Shown here one piece after another: positions 43,736 to 56,169 of a stretch of 64,000 nt of DNA. Position 1 is the stretch's first letter. The number at the start of each line of letters is the position of its first letter. The position numbers were made by a program, and so were the translations under genes. Under the pieces are notes generated by a model that saw only the letters and a list, made by a program, of their open reading frames with translations, did no database searches and was not told the origin of the DNA. Source of the DNA: Chrysoperla carnea (Eukaryota; Arthropoda; Insecta; Neuroptera; Chrysopidae); contig NC_058342.1 in NCBI RefSeq assembly GCF_905475395.1, positions 28,368,640 through 28,432,639 on the forward strand, in the 5' to 3' direction.

Positions 43736-45740
43736 AGATGAATGTGTTTTCTATGAATTTGAAAGTCTTTCCCCATGAAATGGGTTTGTGATACTTATTT
43801 ATAATTACCAAAAAAATGATATTACTTAATAGCAAAGTAAGAATAATTTCTAGGACTTTTAGTTTAGCGTCAAATTTTCAAAGGTACATGACTCTTTTCT
43901 ACACAACATTTTTTAAATTTATCTACTAAAAAGTTTTAAATAAAAAAATTAAAACACGGGAACTAAAAGGATTAAAACAAACATAAAATATAGTTAAAGC
44001 CGAATAAACTTTGTTTCCGTCAGAAAATTTAATAGGTCAGTTTATTGGCTCTGACAGTTTATATAAAAAAAAATGCGGTGAATACGAGGGTGACAAAAAA
44101 AATTTTTTAAACCTGGACTTCATTATTAAAAATTGTGATTTTTTATTTTCATTGTTTTGGTGTTTTTCGACTTTTTTAATACTATACAATTTGTGTCGTT
44201 ATTTAAGGATGCCCCTAAATAAATTTGTCATTGCAGTCGAGAGATCACTTAGATTCAAAAGAGTTCCATAGAACGCCTCGCCGACATTTTATTAAAATGT
44301 TTAGTCAGCGAGTAAATTAATAATCTTTCGCTTTGAGTATACAGATTTACTAATAAATCTTGTTTTATACTTCTTCATTTTTTTGCTGGTTTGGCCAAAA
44401 AGTGTCCAATTTACTAAATTCTAACAAATCACACCGACCACATACTACTAACCAGCCCAACAAGCAACAACATATACAAATACGGTGCCTTATAATCCTA
44501 CAGAATAAATTTAATCAAATTTTGTAAAGTAATTCGATGTCCAATTAATATAATTTTATGCGTAGTGTCTCATCGGAATGATTTACGAAACTGATTATAT
44601 ATTTATACTTTATCGTAATCCGTTTTACCAAAGAAAAGTATTTTGATTCATTATCCAATTTATTTTAAAGTAGTTCGGTCGTCACATGACTAGTCAAGTT
44701 AGCAACTAATTTATATTCATTGAATTTAAATCTAAGTTATGAATAAAAATAATATTTGTATCACGCAAATGTTTTTTAATGCTTTAAAAATATCGTAAGA
44801 GATAAAATTTATACGTCAATTTGACTAGTTTTTGACGTTTAAACATCAAAACTGAGTTTGCTGTCTTTATCGTCGCATTTTATTATCTTATTATCTCATT
44901 TCCTTCGAATATTAATGGCAATTGTTCCTATTTCGGAGAATACGAATACTATAAATAAGACACCCCCTTAAATATACAAGGAGCAGGGTGTATTTGGGTT
45001 TGCAAAATGTAAGGACCGCATGTAGTCAATTGATTCTTGTTCAGAAAAACTTGTAGATTAATGTACCGGATGTTGCCAAAAATCCTATGTCGCCAATTTT
45101 TGAACGTCAAGGAACCTTATGATTATTGTTTTTATCATGATTACCATCCTGGGAATCCCTGCCAAATTGTTGAAAACAACTCCTGCTTACTTGACATCCA
45201 ACTAATTAAGGCTTACATCCCAAAAACTACTTGTACCAAATTAATGAAAAAGATATATAAACTAATAAAAGAAAACTACACATGCAATTTAATATTTAAA
45301 GTCTGTATAATATTACTTATATAAAATATACTTACATAACGTGCAGAAAACAATGTGCAAACTGAAAGAACTCCTAGAACTTATTACTATCAATTTATTA
45401 TTATTTTAATGTTTACATCTAAGTATAATTTACAATTACATCCATATAAAAACATACAGAGTGGTATATAAAAATTTCTTTGCAATTTTATTTGGTAGTT
45501 TTCGGCGGCATAAAATTTTAGACCGTTTCCGTTAGAGAGTTGTCAATATTTAACACGTAAAGGATAGGAACCCATACTATTTTGAACAAAACTAAATACA
45601 AAATGTGAAAAAATAAATTAGGAATGCTTTAGGCATAATAGTGATTGGGATGTAATAGTGATCATCTGCTACTTGCTATGCCATGTGCACAGATGAGCAA
45701 TATAGTACAAAAAATATTGAGATCAGTAGGGTTTTATATA
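43736..45740. other. AT-rich region with no recognisable gene
   Basis: The frames at 44011-44271 and 45037-45324 are the longest. The second, read from the ATG at 45061, gives 87 codons with eight Cys but no known domain or upstream signal. Neither is supported as a gene. Confidence 0.35.
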
Positions 45741-45745
45741 ATTCA

Positions 45746-46219
45746 TAGTCCAAGCAAATTGAAAACGTAATCCTGAAACGAAATTCTCAACGTAAAGTTG
45801 CAGGTTTTTAACTTATATATTTAACGAACCAAATTCCTAATTTGCTTGGACTATACAGAAACATCTTAGTCGATAAGTAAAAAAGTATTATAAGATAGGT
45901 AAAATGCAGAATAGGCACCTTGAGTTTGACCTTGACCTTTAATCTAAAAGTCAGCTAAGCTTCATTTAGAAAGTGGTGCTTGGCCCTTAGGAGACTTTTA
46001 GATTAAAGACGTCAAACTCATGGTGCCTGTATTTTGCCTATATTTTTCTGTATTTGACCTAGCTAATAAGACTTTTTTACTTATCGATTAAGATGTTTCT
46101 GTATATAAAATTAAATTATGAATTTAATTCGTTAAATATATAAGTTTAAAACCTACAATTTTACGTTGAGAATCTCGTTTCAGAATTTAACGAACCAAAT
46201 TCCTAATATGCTTGGACTA
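45746..46219. mobile_element. Family F hairpin element, 474 bp
   Basis: The whole element is one inverted repeat. TAGTCCAAGCAAATT at the left pairs with AATATGCTTGGACTA at the right, and arms of about 205 bp pair all the way to CTAAAAGTC/GACTTTTAG around a loop of about 35 bp (45954-45987). The ends are TA...TA, as expected if a TA target was duplicated (Tc1-mariner style). It is non-coding. A single-arm fragment lies at 16590. Confidence 0.88.
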
Positions 46220-48347
46220 AATTAGATAAAAACCTACTGATAAACAGAAATAATAAGCTTTTATATAATCATGAATACATTTTTTTTTATATAATATTGT
46301 ACAATAATATGAAGAATAGATTAGATTTTGTTCTTTCAATTTTCAAATCGGAAAAAAATTCGTAAGCAGCAAAGTTCCATCACTAAGGTCATATTGCGTG
46401 GTTATCAGATGCTTGAAAGAGGCTGGAAAGACAACTCAATTCTCTGATAAATTTCCAAATGTTTAGCTCAATTTCAGAATTCCTTGGAAGTACAAAAAGC
46501 CTTAAAACCTCAAAAATCCATTATTTGTTTATATAAAAATGAAGAGAGGGGCGTTTATACAGGTATATCTTTGTCACCTAGTCTTTTTCACCTGCAGTGG
46601 TTTTAGGCAAACACAATTTTAATTATTTCCACGAAATTGTAGACCAGAATTAGCTAGAGGGGAGGCTAAGTAGAGGGTTGTCAAATCTCTCTTATAGAGA
46701 TTCCTGTTTCTCTACACTTATAAAGGTTCCCCATGAACTTCAATACAGTGTATAAGTATATATTTTCGGAGAAAATGTAACTAACAAAGATTAGAATGCC
46801 TCTGAAATAAATATGTAAATTGAGATTATAATATCAAAAAAAAAATTCTAGAGAAGAAAATTGATACTATATTGCCAAAGACTATTTAAACCGTCTCATA
46901 AATAATTTTCCCTGCTGGTATCATAATCACAAAAAATTTTTCTACAAAATAATTTAAGTGCAGTTAAAGTCATATACGATGTTAAAGAGACTGAAAGTTT
47001 AGGTTAACTTGAGTTAAATAAGCTTTATAAAATAATAACCAAGCAATATTGATTCAAGTCTGTAAACAGATTGTCAGGCGTTGGATCAAGCTGGGAAACC
47101 AGGTCTGGTCCAATCTTGAATTCACTTCGAATCTATCATTATCATATCAAGTAATCGGCCAGGTAGAACTTGCGATATCATGTCAACCACGAAAAATGTA
47201 GTTTTGAAAATAACGCGCTTTATGTTTGAGAGATAATTCGGAGAAATTTGAATAATAATCTTACTTTCTTTGGATTAATCGACGATCCCAGATTCATACA
47301 TTGGGCCTTCTCCTACTGGAAACTGAGCTATCTTCTACTAAAGGTCCTGGAAAGAACAAATCCTAAAGTCGAACGGTAAAAACTGCCGTTTATTACGTGA
47401 AACGCCCCGCTTGGACGGCTTAGATGCCGCGTCATAAAATCTATTTTTAAGGGTCTAAACTTTGAAGAAATGTAAAAAAGGTCGTAATTTCTACAGCTTA
47501 ATATCGCCAAATAAACCAAAAATGGAGCATTAAAATTAAAACTTCGATTGTGTTTTTTTTTATAAGAGAGCGCAGGCCGATTTTAACTGCGCTGGTAATA
47601 CCATAACGTCCTGGATGTCTTTCACTATAGTACATTCCAGTGCGTAATTCTTACTACCGATCTAGTTATAATTTAAAAATTATTACTACTTTCCGCCCCT
47701 TTCGTCTGAATAAACAATTTTATTATAAATTATTGAATAATTTTCAACATGGTATGTATACTTAGGTAGTACTAATATTTAAGGTATTTTATTGGTAGGT
47801 AAAGTGAACCTTCCACTTTCGAGTATGAGTCCCTGAATGGAGGACAAATCCACCTCATATACGTTACGATAAATTGATAAGTACAATATATTTTCTTATA
47901 GAAGTGCTTGCGTAGCCAGCACCAAGCACAAATATTTTCAGCAATAGGGCTTTTCATTTTAAAATCACGATTCACATTTGTTTCGTACTAAATGATTTAT
48001 AACCAATGTGATAAAATGAATAACAAATATCCTCTATCTTAGTCCTACTTATTGAAAAATAAACTCTGCACTTGCGCTTATGACATGATGAAAAGGCCTA
48101 TTACAACCGGTACTAATGAAATTAATTATTGAATATAAATCAAGCCACCAACAGCAATTGTGTTCAAACATTATTTAAAATTTCAAAGTTGGCAATCTTC
48201 GTATACTCAGACTTATAAATAAAGTCTGTGATAATATAGGCCAGGTGCTGATACTCAGGTGCTGATTTCACATGGACAAAATGTGTATAGGTGATTGAAC
48301 ATGCATTTGACATTTATATTTTTAACTGCTACCAAAGATAAACAATA
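46220..48347. other. Region with no recognisable gene
   Basis: 46600-46660 carries the old repeat also seen at 29460. The frames at 47328-47519 and 47772-47975 have no domain. Nothing firm. Confidence 0.4.
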
Positions 48348-48515
48348 AATTAAAGAGAATTGAAAAAAATACACTCGAACCCGGACTTCTTGGAGTCATG
48401 TCAAGCGCCCTACCAATTAAGCTATTCGAGTTCTAGACACGAATGCAATTTTTTCAACTCAATGAATTTTTTAAGTTGTTTATCCACTTTGTATGTTTTT
48501 CAATTCTCTTTAATT
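48348..48515. mobile_element. 168-bp inverted-repeat element around a tRNA-like sequence
   Basis: AATTAAAGAGAATTGAAAAA, AATAC (48348-48372) pairs with the inverse at 48491-48515, 24 of 25 bases. Inside, on the minus strand, a tRNA-like segment lies at about 48375-48440. Confidence 0.7.
48375..48440 (-). pseudogene. tRNA-like sequence with A and B boxes
   Basis: On the minus strand: ATAGCTTAATTGGTAGGGCG (A box and D-arm), CTTGACATGACTCCAAG, then AAGTCCGGGTTCGAGT (B box). The T stem and acceptor stem do not close, so it is a tRNA pseudogene or a truncated SINE head, not a functional tRNA. Confidence 0.6.
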
Positions 48516-48689
48516 AAGATTACTAGACAATATATTTGTCAATATTTAGTTTACTCTTGTATGTATCATATTTCATCAAATATAGTCGAATAGACCATGA
48601 TGTAAATATCGTATGCATGATTATAAGTAAACAACAACAATAAGTAATAATAAACAATGAAATATGTCAATATCGAAGAATTCAATGAA

Positions 48690-48800
48690 TTTTGAACCTT
48701 AAAGTAGTTCGTTTGTTTGAACAAATATTATGAATGTTAATTTTTTTACGGTAAATGATAGTTCAAAGTCTGTTAATCACCATAAACACAGTTTTAGGGC
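48690..48800 (-). repeat. Family G short dispersed repeat, copy 3
   Basis: The inverse reads GACTTTGAACTATCATTTAC, AACATTCATAATATTTG, AAACGAACTACTTTAAGG, matching the copies at 26459 and 62140. Confidence 0.65.
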
Positions 48801-49127
48801 CTTTTGCGAGGCAAAATTGTGAATTATTTCATTTTAAAATTGTAATTTTTAACACAGTACCTTTTGGAAGAGCTCACAATAATATTAATTGTACAAAAAT
48901 AAATCAGTGATTAAGCTTCAAAAAAGTTTTCATCATGAAGAAACCTTATCATAGATTCTGTTTACGCAAACAAAAACTACATTACCTTAAGGAGCTTTCC
49001 AAAAAGAAAAAAAAACTTTGATTTTTGACATTTAAACGTCAAAAACTAGTCAAATTGGCGAATAAATTTTATCTCTTACGATATTTTTAAAGCATTAAAA
49101 AACATATACGTGATACAAATATTATTT
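48801..49127. other. AT-rich spacer
   Basis: Nothing recognised. Confidence 0.3.
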
Positions 49128-49345
49128 TTATACCATGCATATGTAATATACGAAAGTAGATTAAGTTTAGTCCCAAGTTTGTAACGCTTAAAAATATTGA
49201 TGCCATGAACAAATTTTGGTATAGGTGTTCATAAAATCACCTAATTAGTCCACTTCCATTTATATGTCTGTCGTCTGTCATCTCGATTACTCAAAAACGA
49301 AAAGAGATATCAAGCTGAAATTTTTCTGCTGAATACCTATGTTAG
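49128..49345 (+). repeat. Family A dispersed element, copy 6 (3' truncated)
   Basis: TACCATGCATATGTAATATA, TTTAGTCCCAAGTTTGTAAC, TTCATAAAATCACCTAATTA, TACTCAAAAACGAAAAGAGA. It stops after GCTGAAATTTTTCTGCTGAA. Confidence 0.8.
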
Positions 49346-49740
49346 AAATTTGATGAACAAAAAAGCTTCAAAATTGATTGCCGGAAACTAATAAAAATTT
49401 CAACTCCAATATAATATTTATTTCCGGGTCCGGGCAACAAGGCACTTCCTTTATTGGTATACTCTCTTATATTTTATGTTAGGTTATGTTTATCAACTCT
49501 TATTTAAATGATATTAATAATTGATACGATATTTTTTTCGAAGTAAATTAAAAAATTCTTGGAACATTCGACATAATTGTACTTTCCATTATAAACAGGG
49601 TTATGACCTTAAATTAATTCCTGTTTACAGTCAAATATGTAAAAATTTTGTAATCAAACGGTTCTCAGAAAACATTCAGTAAATTTGAAATTAATTCTAT
49701 GGACGTAAAAATAACTTTTCTTGTATCATTTTGAATCTTT
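49346..49740. other. AT-rich spacer
   Basis: Nothing recognised. Confidence 0.3.
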
Positions 49741-49744
49741 TATT

Positions 49745-50515
49745 TTGAATAAGTGACAGCTAACGAAAAACTGACATCACAGCTGAAAACAATACACTAA
49801 AATCAGTGGGTTTCAAAAAAAATTAGGATAAGATCGGATCAAATTTGCCTGTGTTATAAAAAAATCGAATTTTTTAACTTTATGACGTCATCAGAATCCA
49901 AAAAAATTAAATTTTCCTCGATCACATCCGAATTTTATACAATTTTGATAAACCGGATATGCAATTCTACCAAATTTGGGTCATACTTTTCATATTTGTG
50001 ATCAAAATTAACCTAGCTCCAATAGGTTTCAAGAACGTGGAATCCTGGTCCCGACTTTAAGCACATAAGTGATAGCTAACGAAAAACTGACATTACAGCT
50101 GAAAATAAAGACTCAAAATTAGTTGGTTTCAAAAAAAATTCCAATAAGATCGGATCAAATTTGCCTGAGTTACCAAAAAAATCGAATTTTTTAACTTTAT
50201 GACGTCATCAGAATACTAAAAATTTAATTTTGCTCTATCACATCGAAATTTTATCCAATTTTGGTAAACCGGATATGTAATCCTACTAAATTTGGGTCAT
50301 ACTTTTCATATTTGTCATCAAAATTTATCTAGCTCTAAAAGCTTTCAAGAATGTGAAGTTATGGTCCCGGGATTAAGCACATTGAAAGGTAGCAAAAAAG
50401 GGACATCACAGATGAAAAGAATGACCCAAAATTAGTGAGTTTCAAAAAAATTCCAATAATATCTGATCAAATTTGCCGCTGTTATCAAGAAATCGAATTT
50501 TTTGAAATATTTCTT
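49745..50515 (+). repeat. Family C tandem repeat, about 2.4 units
   Basis: AAGTGACAGCTAACGAAAAA (49751) recurs near 50067 and 50384, a period of about 316. Each unit holds ACATCACAGCTGAAAA, GATCGGATCAAATTTGCC, TATGACGTCATC and GGTAAACCGGATATG-type blocks. Confidence 0.87.
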
Positions 50516-51059
50516 AAAATGTTTAATTATGTCTAAATTTACGATTGCACCATAACTAGAATTAAATATTGTGTATTGTGTTTGGGTATTCAACAAATGT
50601 ATTCTATTTAAAAATATTCAAAGATAAAAATTTTATCCATCTATAAGAAAATATTTTCTTCGCACAAACAAAACCTCTTTAAAACATTATTTTTTAATTT
50701 TCCGGAGTGGAAATTGAGGTTAAAATAAAATTTTCTATCGGATACTTCTAACTATTTATGTAAAATGAAAATCGTTTTCTTTTAAATGAAAATTTTCAAA
50801 TGATTTCAAAATTTCCATAAAACGAGTGTTTGTTTTCATTTTCTCTTTAGTACTTAGAGAAATCTATTTTTAGACATAACAGATTTTTCATAAGTTTATA
50901 TGATACCAGATTTTCAATTTCATTAAAATCGAATTCAAATTTTGAACTAGTACGAAGTTTTTCTGGCCTCCTGTAATTTTTTTATTTATTGTAAATGTAC
51001 TTCGATTTGTGAGACTCAAAACTAGACAACTTTTAAAACTTTTTTTTATTTTAAGTTGC
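50516..51059. other. AT-rich spacer between opposed Family C arrays
   Basis: Nothing recognised. Confidence 0.3.
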
Positions 51060-51348
51060 ATTCCTAATTCCGGAACCAAATCTCCACATTCGTGAAATCT
51101 ATTAGAACTAGGTTAATTTTGATCATAAATTTGAAAAGTATGATCAAAATTTAGTAGGATGACATACATGGTTTATCAAAATTGGATAAAATTTGGATGT
51201 TATGGAGCAAATTTAAATTTGTTGGATTCTGATGACGTCATAAATTTAAAAAATTCTATTTTTTTGATAACACAGGCAAATTGGATCCGATCTTATAGGA
51301 ATTTTTTTTGAAACCCACTAATTTTGGGCCATTCTTTTGACTTAAAAC
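51060..51348 (-). repeat. Family C repeat, one inverted unit
   Basis: The inverse of the unit at 49750: GATGACGTCATAAATTTAAA, GGCAAATTGGATCCGATCTT, GAAACCCACTAATTTTGGG. With 49745-50515 it forms a large inverted arrangement. Confidence 0.83.
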
Positions 51349-51850
51349 AATTATTATTCTAACATACCTGAGTATGTAATTTTACTATCAGATACAAAGA
51401 TCATGATTCGTCGTTATAATAGGGTTTGACTGTATATAAGAAACGAAAATTTTTGAAAAAAAAAAAAAAAAACTTTGATGATCAATATGAAATTGAGTAA
51501 TGATAAAAATTGAATATAATTTTGTTGATATGTGTATACATGGCAAGTATAACCAATAAGCCATTTATCTAACTTTTTAATAGTAAATCTAATTTCAATA
51601 TAAGCTTCAATTCAGCAACAGTTTAACAATAGAAATTGAACTGAAAGAAACCTCTTATACTCTAATATTTGAATAAAGTCAGAGAGTATCTATGCAATAC
51701 GAGGAACTGAGAAAATAATGCATTCAAACAGTTTATATAGACTAATAAAGTATTTCTGTCATCTATTGAGAAAAATAACAGGTTAGGAATAATACAAAAC
51801 CAATATATATTTATTTTATTTAAATTATTTTTAAAATTACTAAACAATCT
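51349..51850. other. AT-rich spacer
   Basis: A run of about 17 A lies at 51456. No gene. Confidence 0.3.
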
Positions 51851-51854
51851 GTTT

Positions 51855-51917
51855 AAAACAAGTGAAAACACACAATTGACTGACTGAATTGTTAAAATAC
51901 CATGTATAGAAAGTGTT
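51855..51917 (-). repeat. Family A 3'-end fragment
   Basis: AAAACAAGTGAAAACACACA, ATTGACTGACTGAATTG, AAAATACCATGTATAG. Confidence 0.75.
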
Positions 51918-52082
51918 GAATAACAGTATTTGCATTATTTTAAAAAAAAACCAACTCAACTTTGGTAGCCTTTCGGCTGCCATTTGTTTTGTTTTCGAAA
52001 GTATTTGAAAGTACTTTCTGTAATAAAAAGATCCCGATATGAAGAAAATATGAAGAGTATAACTTGTATACTTGTGTGCTAT

Positions 52083-52276
52083 CGACAAAGCACTTATTGT
52101 TTGAAACTAACAATAAACTGACAAACACAGCGAGCACTGCAGTTGTTATCCACCGATACAGAATAACTACATAGCTACTCAGCCAACGTACAGCGTACGT
52201 CTTTAAATTATGCAACATAATACTACACAACAGACAAAGCAATTATTGTTTGAAACTGACAATAATCTGATGATCA
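52083..52276 (+). repeat. Short direct repeat, period 151 bp
   Basis: GACAAAGCACTTATTGTTTG, AAACTAACAATAAACTGA (52083) recurs as GACAAAGCAATTATTGTTTG, AAACTGACAATAATCTGA (52234). Confidence 0.65.
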
Positions 52277-52785
52277 CATCACCCTATACAACACTTTAGG
52301 AGTCAACTCCAGTCGTGCGTCGGAGCACACACATACAATTTTTTTTTTAAGTTTAGAAGTGTAGAAACTACCTACAAATTTTTAACTCCATATTTTTTAT
52401 ACTTTTTTAGAAAATGAGCACCAAAATTTTGTCCTTTAAATGAAAATATTTTCAAGATATTCACACAAACTTTCCACTCTTCTGTTATCTTTTTGACTAA
52501 GAACTTACACATGATTCGAATAGTTTTATACAATAGAATAACTTTATACGATATACAAGTTTTAGAAATGATTAAATAAGAGATTTTCGTCTAATCATAT
52601 TTGTTTCATCTCATAAAACTGTTAGTTTAACACTTGAAACTGAATTGTGTTTAGAGAAAATAAATGAACTTCGATTCATAATTCTCGCTATTATAATAAA
52701 TGGTGTAGATCCCTACTCCTACAATGTTACAAAACCAAACCGCCCTTAGGAAACATTGAATTTTTGACCAATTTTTCGAATTTTA
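52277..52785. other. AT-rich spacer
   Basis: Nothing recognised. Confidence 0.3.
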
Positions 52786-52960
52786 AACTATTTTTAATTA
52801 GCTAATGCATTAAAAATAAATTTATATAAAATTATGCAGGGGTTATGATTAACAAAGTTTATGAATATTTAACGCGCAACTAAACGAGCAAATCTCTTAT
52901 TACGGGACTAAATATTACCGAACAGTTGACGCGAGTGCTTAATTAAGATTTATAATTGCT
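52786..52960. repeat. Dispersed repeat, copy 2 (uninterrupted)
   Basis: AACTATTTTTAATTAGCTAA, GGGGTTATGATTAACAAAG, TTTAACGCGCAAC, GACTAAATATTACCGAACAG. It is continuous where copy 1 (39464-39860) carries a SINE. Confidence 0.7.
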
Positions 52961-53880
52961 TATCAAAAGTAATCAAATAAATTGTAGATGAAATGAAGTC
53001 CACACGAATTTGCCATCTTGGTTTTCTTTTGTTGATATAGTGCGAATAGTAATACACACTCTATATCAAAATTTGATCTGTCTATAACTTACTAATGCAG
53101 TTTATGAGATACAGTCCAGGGACCGACGGACGGATGGGCAACGGAGTGTTGGTAAGAGGATTCCGTTGATTACCCTTCGGGTACCCTGATTAATGAATAC
53201 GACAGTAGTGGTTTTTTAATCATTTTTCTTCGCTAATTCATGAACATTTCCAAGGAAAGGGCAAGGATAAAATGAACAAAATACCAGTAATTTATTGTAC
53301 AATTTTCACTCGATAGATAGACTTTGGAAGTATAAGGGAGATTCTGATCACTTTTGCTTGCATTCCTCGGATTTGATTCTTTTTTCTGGTCCCCTTCCCT
53401 GTCCAACTAGATGGCGAAGCCCTTGGCTAAAATCGACGTTAAAATCCGTATCTAAGCCAGTTTAGCGCATAGATAAAGTGTGCCACTGAGTGTCATAATA
53501 CTGTATGTAGAAATTAAGATTAAATTATTAATTTGTTTGTAATAAAATCAGAATATTAAATCTAAACACTTGAATGCTTCAAATGATGAATAGAAAGTGC
53601 GCACTAAGCAATAATACCATCTGTATAACAACCATCGCATCGCTTCCATCGTCGTTACTTCTAAAAGAATATACATAGTAGGTACGATATAGGTACCCCA
53701 TATATTTATTTCCTTATACCCTTTTTAATTTCCTGCTAGGAAGTTATGGTATTCCCGCCAAGAAATCAAAAAATTTATGAAAATATGCATGAAGTTTTTT
53801 TATCGAAATTTCTTACAAAATATTAAAATTAAAATCGGCCAAAAAATACAGATGATATAAAGATTTTAAACCACTAATTA
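52961..53880. other. Region with old repeat text
   Basis: 53110-53200 (GACCGACGGACGGATGG, GATTCCGTTGATTACCCTTC, GGGTACCC) resembles the widespread arthropod repeat end that reads ACGGACGG...GGTTCCGT...ACCCTTTGGGTAC, including a small ACCC/GGGT hairpin. No gene. Confidence 0.45.
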
Positions 53881-53883
53881 GAC

Positions 53884-54300
53884 AGACAGATTAAAGGCAT
53901 GGACCAGCTACGAGGGAGGGCGAATCGCCAAAAGCCTGTTGGGTGAAGAAACTCGCTCGGTAACAGAGCCGAGGAGATCTTGAAACTAAACAGAGCTGAT
54001 ATTAGAGTCATCGTAGAGTTACTCACAGGGCATGATAACCTAAACAAGTTCCAACATCAGATTGGAAAAAGACAATCTCCCGCGTGTGACAAATGCGGAG
54101 GAAATTCAGAAGAAACATCGATCCACTTTCCACGGCCATAGTCGAACCAGAAGAAATTAGGAAACTCAGCGCTAGGCAGATCCTGGGTTTCAGTACATCA
54201 GTTGCTTATAATAGTTACTGAAAAGCGTAGCGGGGATAGAGTACAAGGGTCTATTTGGCTAAGTGTTTTGAACCATTGCTTCGAGGCCCGATGCTTTAGC
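53884..54300 (+). pseudogene. Non-LTR retrotransposon ORF2 C-terminal fragment
   Basis: The frame from about 54015 reads ELLTGHDNLNKFQHQIGK, then SPACDKCGGNSEETSIHF. This corresponds to the segment after RNase H with its CxxC...H zinc-like motif. Just upstream, GRIAKSLLGEET-type text is visible near 53910-53950. RNase H itself and the reverse transcriptase are missing. It ends near a GTCCGCTAACCTCC tail. Dead. Confidence 0.8.
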
Positions 54301-54444
54301 ATGGTCCGCTAACCTCCATACTCATACTCAAACTCATAGACAGACAGATCCGGCAGATACTGTGATGTCAGAGCTATACTCCATGCTAAATTTGGTATAC
54401 AAATAAATCTTTAAGAGCTTTTATCTAGATTGTTTTTATTTGGC

Positions 54445-54880
54445 GTATATATGTAATATATATCAAGGTATACTAAGTTTAGTCCCAAATTCATAACGCT
54501 TAAACAAAAGTTTAAATATGCAAAATGTTCCTTATAAAAAAAATTAATCACTTTTGTTTGAAACATTTTTTCGTAAACATCACTTTTTACCCGTGAGAGC
54601 GCAAATTTGGATAATTTGGTGTTAATTTTCTCCAAAACTATAAAAGATAGAGAGTTGAAAATTTGCGGCCAGCTTCAACTAGTAATCTTGTAAAACATTC
54701 TTGAAAAATGAAAAAAAATTTCGAAACTTTCAAAAACCAAATAAGACTCCATAATTATGTTGGTTTTTTTAAACTCTTCTAATTTATAGAAAAATAATGC
54801 AAGCACTGACATTCAACACTTTTATTACATGGTATTTCAATAATTAACTCAGTCAATTGTTTGTTTTCACTTGATTTTTC
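54445..54880 (+). repeat. Family A dispersed element, copy 7 (internally rearranged)
   Basis: TATATCAAGGTATACTAAGT, TTAGTCCCAAATTC and GTAAACATCACTTTTTACCC are present but the middle third is deleted. 54615-54820 is foreign sequence, then the 3' end resumes with CATGGTATTTCAATAATTAA, CTCAGTCAATTGTTTG. Confidence 0.75.
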
Positions 54881-55920
54881 TCCTGTTTGTTACACGAATA
54901 AGCTTTTAGTAAAACAAAAAAAAAATTATGTATTCTCTATTCAGACAATTTGTTTATAAAATGCAGTATTGACTTTTAATTACGTTTTCATTAATTAACA
55001 CAGAAAAAAAATGTAAATGATTACACAAACTTTTGCCGTCATTTTTCATTAAAATTTTGGAATTGGAATTTCGGAATTCTGCGGATTTTGGTTTTTTTAC
55101 CAAAATAGAAATATGCCAAAATTTGTTTCAACTTTCGGCGAGAAACCTTTTGAAAAATCGACACAAGTTTTTATTCTAGAAATTGATAAAACCTACATAC
55201 GGTAAATTTGATTCAAAACTGTATTCATTTTACGATTGAGTAGTTTTTTAGATAATTCCTAAAATCCTGCACGAAAGACTTTTATTTCGGAGATACTCTG
55301 GTGATATCTCGAAAAATTTTCATCGAATCGTCAAATAAATTGGACTTTTATGTCTTTTTGGCAAATGAACGCAATAAAAAAATTTCTCAAGAAGTTATTG
55401 TTCTGATCCTTAAAGGCCTTACCCACCGCAGTTTTGTACTATATTATAGCTTCAGTCAAGAGTCTCCTTAAAATGAAATTCATTCAACTCTCATCATAGT
55501 TAACCTTTTCAAACAAAAAAAAAATTTTTGTTTTTTATTTTTTCCTATTTTCACTTTTTATCTTAAATGAAAAATTATTCGCATATTAGGCACTTTTATT
55601 ATTTCTGTAGAACTAACTTCATATTGTTATGTTTCGTGCCTACTTCTTTTGTGTGTTAAATTGCCCCTATTAAAAATCAACAATGTGTTAAAAAATGGGG
55701 AAATGTATACATTTTTTGTTTTTTGTATCAACGTTGAAAAATTGTAATCTTTGAAGAGTTTTCACTTTACCCCTCTGTTTTCTATAACAGGAACATCTTT
55801 GAGGGAAAAGTTACCTATCTTTTCATTTTAATTCAGTATCAAATTATAAAACTAGATGGCAGCTTTGATTATGTTTTTAGAAATTAGCTAATTATTTAAT
55901 ATTAATCTATAGGGATATTT
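54881..55920. other. AT-rich region with no recognisable gene
   Basis: Nothing recognised. Confidence 0.35.
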
Positions 55921-56069
55921 TCATGATGACGCTTGACGCTGAGTTTGAGCGTCAAATTTGGTCAAGTGGTCAGTTTAGGTGCCATCTGGATGAAGGTGGA
56001 TTCTTGTCTTAACAATGTTAGGTGGATTCATAATTTGACGCTCAAAGCCAGCGTCAAACGTCATCATGA
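55921..56069. mobile_element. 149-bp MITE with 38-bp inverted ends
   Basis: TCATGATGACGCTTGACGCT, GAGTTTGAGCGTCAAATTT at the left pairs with AATTTGACGCTCAAAGCCAG, CGTCAAACGTCATCATGA at the right. A partial third end (AATTTGTCGCTCAAAACCAA) follows at 56131. It is non-coding. Confidence 0.85.
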
Positions 56070-56169
56070 ACTTACATCTTTTAAATATGACGCTGCACAT
56101 AATTCTATTTTTTTCAGCTATGTGAAATCCTAATTTGTCGCTCAAAACCAACGTCAATCTTAAAATACG

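Noticed and set aside
45061-45324. 87-codon frame with eight Cys residues
   Set aside because: No recognisable domain, signal sequence, splice context or composition change. An open frame of this length is expected by chance in 64 kb.
48375-48440. Functional tRNA
   Set aside because: The T stem and acceptor stem do not pair and the anticodon loop is irregular, so it is called a pseudogene or SINE head.
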